This document shows, in pieces, positions 62,475 through 64,000 of a DNA stretch of 64,000 nt (position 1 is its first letter; each line of letters begins with the position of its first letter). The position numbers and the translations under genes were made by a program. Below the pieces are notes generated by a model. It saw nothing but the letters and a program-made list of their open reading frames with translations. It was not told where the DNA came from and searched no databases. The stretch is from Deltaproteobacteria bacterium (GTDB lineage: Bacteria; Desulfobacterota; Binatia; Binatales; Binataceae): NCBI GenBank assembly GCA_021780755.1, contig JAJXYF010000019.1:93600-157599 (forward strand), written 5' to 3'.

Positions 62475-63198
62475 TTGACTCAACGATGGCCGCGAGCATT
62501 TGCGAGGGGGCAACTTGCAGCAAGAGATCAATATTTGGCATCACGCAATGACCGCCGATAACGCCTGGGAAATATCGCGTCTGTGGCAGACACTCGACCT
62601 CATGAAAGAACTCTATCGCTTCCTGGTAGTCACCACCGACCTGTTCGGCGTACCGATTCAGTTCTTGTGCGAAGGCAATGCACACACCGAAGTAAGTGGT
62701 CTCCGCCAACTTAGCTAGTTCAAGCGTCTCCACTTCCGCCATCCTGCGGGTCCTCATGCCCGTCATTTGCAAATGCTCCTCGGCCTGTAACGCGTCGGTT
62801 TCGGTAAGCGCTGCGACAAATTTGACATATCGCAGCAGGTCCTCCTGCATGCGCACATGCTTGCCACGCACCGGGCTGTACGCGACTGGCAGTCCGCTTT
62901 TCAGTGGAATCGAGCGAGTGGTCCCGGGCAAGACGGTACTGTGTATAATCGTCAATGATGGCTGAAAGCGGCCGACATATTCGAGCGCGGCGGTTTGAAA
63001 TTGAACACTCGATTTAAACGGAATGCAGAGGTGCATCACGCCAACTGGACTCGCTATTTCGACCGGTTCGAGGTCATGTCGCACGACCGTTTCCGTCCGA
63101 TCCAGTATTGCAGCGAGCGCCGCGCCAACTTCACCAAGTCCGACCACCGCAGTTGCGGTCTCTTTTGACCTGGTGTCTGATTTGAATTCCACTGCCAT
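62371..63198 (-). CDS. Short nucleotide-sugar dehydrogenase-like protein lacking the C-terminal domain (275 aa)
   Basis: The NAD-binding motif AVVGLGEVGAALAAILD, the STVLPGTTR loop, ELAKLAETTYFGVCIAFAQE helix and GVIGGHCVMPNIDLL correspond to UDP-glucose/UDP-ManNAc dehydrogenases, with the catalytic Cys in GGHC. The UDP-binding C-terminal domain (about 120 residues) is absent, and the N-domain is abbreviated. Start at ATG 63198 has AGGAG 8 bases upstream. It may work with a partner or a different substrate in polysaccharide synthesis. It overlaps the next gene by about 100 bp, so the C-terminal 34 residues may be poorly conserved. Confidence 0.65.
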   Translation of the reverse strand: MAVEFKSDTRSKETATAVVGLGEVGAALAAILDRTETVVRHDLEPVEIASPVGVMHLCIPFKSSVQFQTAALEYVGRFQPSLTIIHSTVLPGTTRSIPLKSGLPVAYSPVRGKHVRMQEDLLRYVKFVAALTETDALQAEEHLQMTGMRTRRMAEVETLELAKLAETTYFGVCIAFAQELNRYAEQVGGDYQEAIEFFHEVECLPQTRYFPGVIGGHCVMPNIDLLLQVAPSQMLAAIVESNERREYECELSSKPTNPSALGQPECGQAKVLANR

Positions 63199-63252
63199 CA
63201 GCGTCTCTCCTAATTGAGTCATTTCTCCGGTCGAGGCACATCCAGAAAGCAA

Positions 63253-63873
63253 TCATGCAGTCAGAAGTGAGTCGATCGTCCGTAGGTATTCGATTTTCTG
63301 GCTCCTCCAGGTCAGAGCACTTAACGCCACGCGTGCGCGATCAATGAGTCGATTGCGCAAGAGGGGATCGAGATACACACGGAGGATCGCTTCTGCCAGA
63401 GCTTCGACATTTGCCGGCTCGAAGAATTCCACAGCGCCATCACCGAAATAGTATTCGATCGTGCGTAACCGTGAAGCTATTACAGGTATTCCGATGGTCG
63501 CGTAGTCGAGCAGCTTAACCGGCAGCATCAAGTGAGTGGCACTGCTCGGGCGGTACGGAACAACTCCCACGTCCGCGCTGGCCAGCAATGCTGGCAGTTC
63601 TTCGACCGAAACCAATTTCATAAAGCTCACCCGGTCGTCGAGTTTAAGACGATCGACAAGTGCGCGTGACCGTGTAAGGTGATCACCCTCGCCAATTACC
63701 TTTAGTCGTAAGCCGGGTATTTTCGAGCGCAACGAAGCCACTGCCGCGATTAGCAAATCCAGACCGAGCCTCGCCGTCACCGTGCCGTGGCATACCAGAC
63801 TGAATTCCCGTAGCCGCGGACTTGTGAGTTTTCGCTCGGTAAAAATGCTGGTGTCCGGAGCATTCATTACTAC
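63253..63873 (-). pseudogene. Glycosyltransferase (GT-B, family 4 type) missing its N-terminal half
   Basis: The frame begins with VVMNAPDTSIF, the usual inter-domain segment of GT4 enzymes, then the C-terminal Rossmann domain: CHGTVTARLGLDLLIAAVAS, ADVGVVPYRPSSATHLMLP and a typical ending. The N-terminal acceptor domain (about 180 aa) is missing, because the sequence upstream is an IS630-type transposase gene. An internal ATG (63867) cannot give a functional enzyme. It was probably a sugar transferase of the surrounding polysaccharide cluster, broken by the insertion. Confidence 0.7.
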
Positions 63874-64000
63874 TGGCCTGTAACAGAGAAATTGGTATTA
63901 AGGCTGATGCGGTGTGAAGGGTCACGATAGGTCCACTTGATGGGCTTGGGAGCGCGGTTGTAGTGACGGATGTAGCGCATGAGCTTGCGGGCCAAGTCCC
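63870..64000 (-). mobile_element. 3' end of an IS630-family transposase gene (cut by window edge)
   Basis: The minus strand reads DLARKLMRYIRHYNRAPKPI followed by KWTYRDPSHRISLNTNFSVTGQ and stop TAG at 63870-63872. The Y-I-R-x-Y-N-x-x-x-K-P-x-x-W-x-Y-x-D-P pattern is the C-terminus of IS630-family DDE transposases. The element extends beyond the window. Its right end seems to lie about at 63873, where IS630 elements would have joined a target TA; the stop codon may be completed by target DNA. Confidence 0.75.

Overview
The window is about 64 kb of GC-rich chromosomal DNA (low-to-mid 60s % GC by eye) from a Gram-negative, apparently environmental bacterium. Outer-membrane barrels, lipoproteins, a PqiABC-type MCE system and multihaem cytochromes indicate a double membrane. 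The mix of LLM flavin monooxygenases, a CoA-transferase III, a crotonase, a nitronate monooxygenase, an H+-pyrophosphatase and a multihaem cytochrome is what I would expect from uncultivated deltaproteobacterial-type lineages (Desulfobacterota/Binatota-like). That placement is inference and no rRNA gene is present to confirm it.

Layout. 1-3.5 kb: tail of a metal ABC permease, then an overlapping TldD/TldE metallopeptidase pair. 3.5-7.5 kb: MORN-repeat lipoprotein, a ThDP-dependent enzyme, and divergently an Omp85-type barrel. 7.5-20 kb, almost all on the minus strand: ferredoxin + ApbC, nitronate monooxygenase, crotonase, hydroxyacid dehydrogenase, a KirBac-type channel, two LLM oxidoreductases, a SnoaL-like protein (plus strand), an ArsB/NhaD-type transporter and HppA with a strong terminator. 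20-21.1 kb: gene-free. 21.1-27.5 kb: the protein quality-control series tig-clpP-clpX-lon-hup. 27.55-30.08 kb: tRNA-Val(UAC) followed by a 2.4-kb AT-richer mini-island bounded by a perfect 48-bp duplication of the tRNA 3' half, with no integrase. 30-43.4 kb: aquaporin, a barrel of the 'neuromedin U' type (with a decayed second copy at 38.9-39.1 kb), pqiA-pqiA-pqiB-pqiC with overlapping genes, a DUF4105 protein overlapping an alpha/beta-hydrolase lipoprotein, a response regulator, a Kef-type antiporter, a hydrolase and a small secreted protein.

43.7-48.6 kb is the most unusual part: three minus-strand genes for (i) a protein with two cyclic-nucleotide-binding domains fused to a 16-Cys, four-[4Fe-4S] ferredoxin, (ii) a small membrane protein with two His pairs spaced exactly as in dihaem cytochrome b, and (iii) a nine-haem-site domain joined through a membrane helix to a cytoplasmic NAD(P)H/FAD oxidoreductase. 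Together they could form a cyclic-nucleotide-controlled transmembrane electron pathway; a divergent histidine kinase sits next to it.

48.7-60.7 kb holds sensor kinases, an RRM protein with a glycine-rich tail, a hydrolase, a CaiB-type CoA-transferase, a metal ABC transporter pair, a BON protein, an excisionase-like HTH protein and a kelch protein. 60.7-64 kb is AT-richer surface-polysaccharide DNA: a possible polysaccharide-deacetylase-like protein, a short nucleotide-sugar dehydrogenase lacking its C-terminal domain, and a glycosyltransferase whose 5' part is cut off by an IS630-type element that runs out of the window. Starts were chosen mainly from Shine-Dalgarno matches and overlaps; functions rest on motifs read by eye, without database searches.
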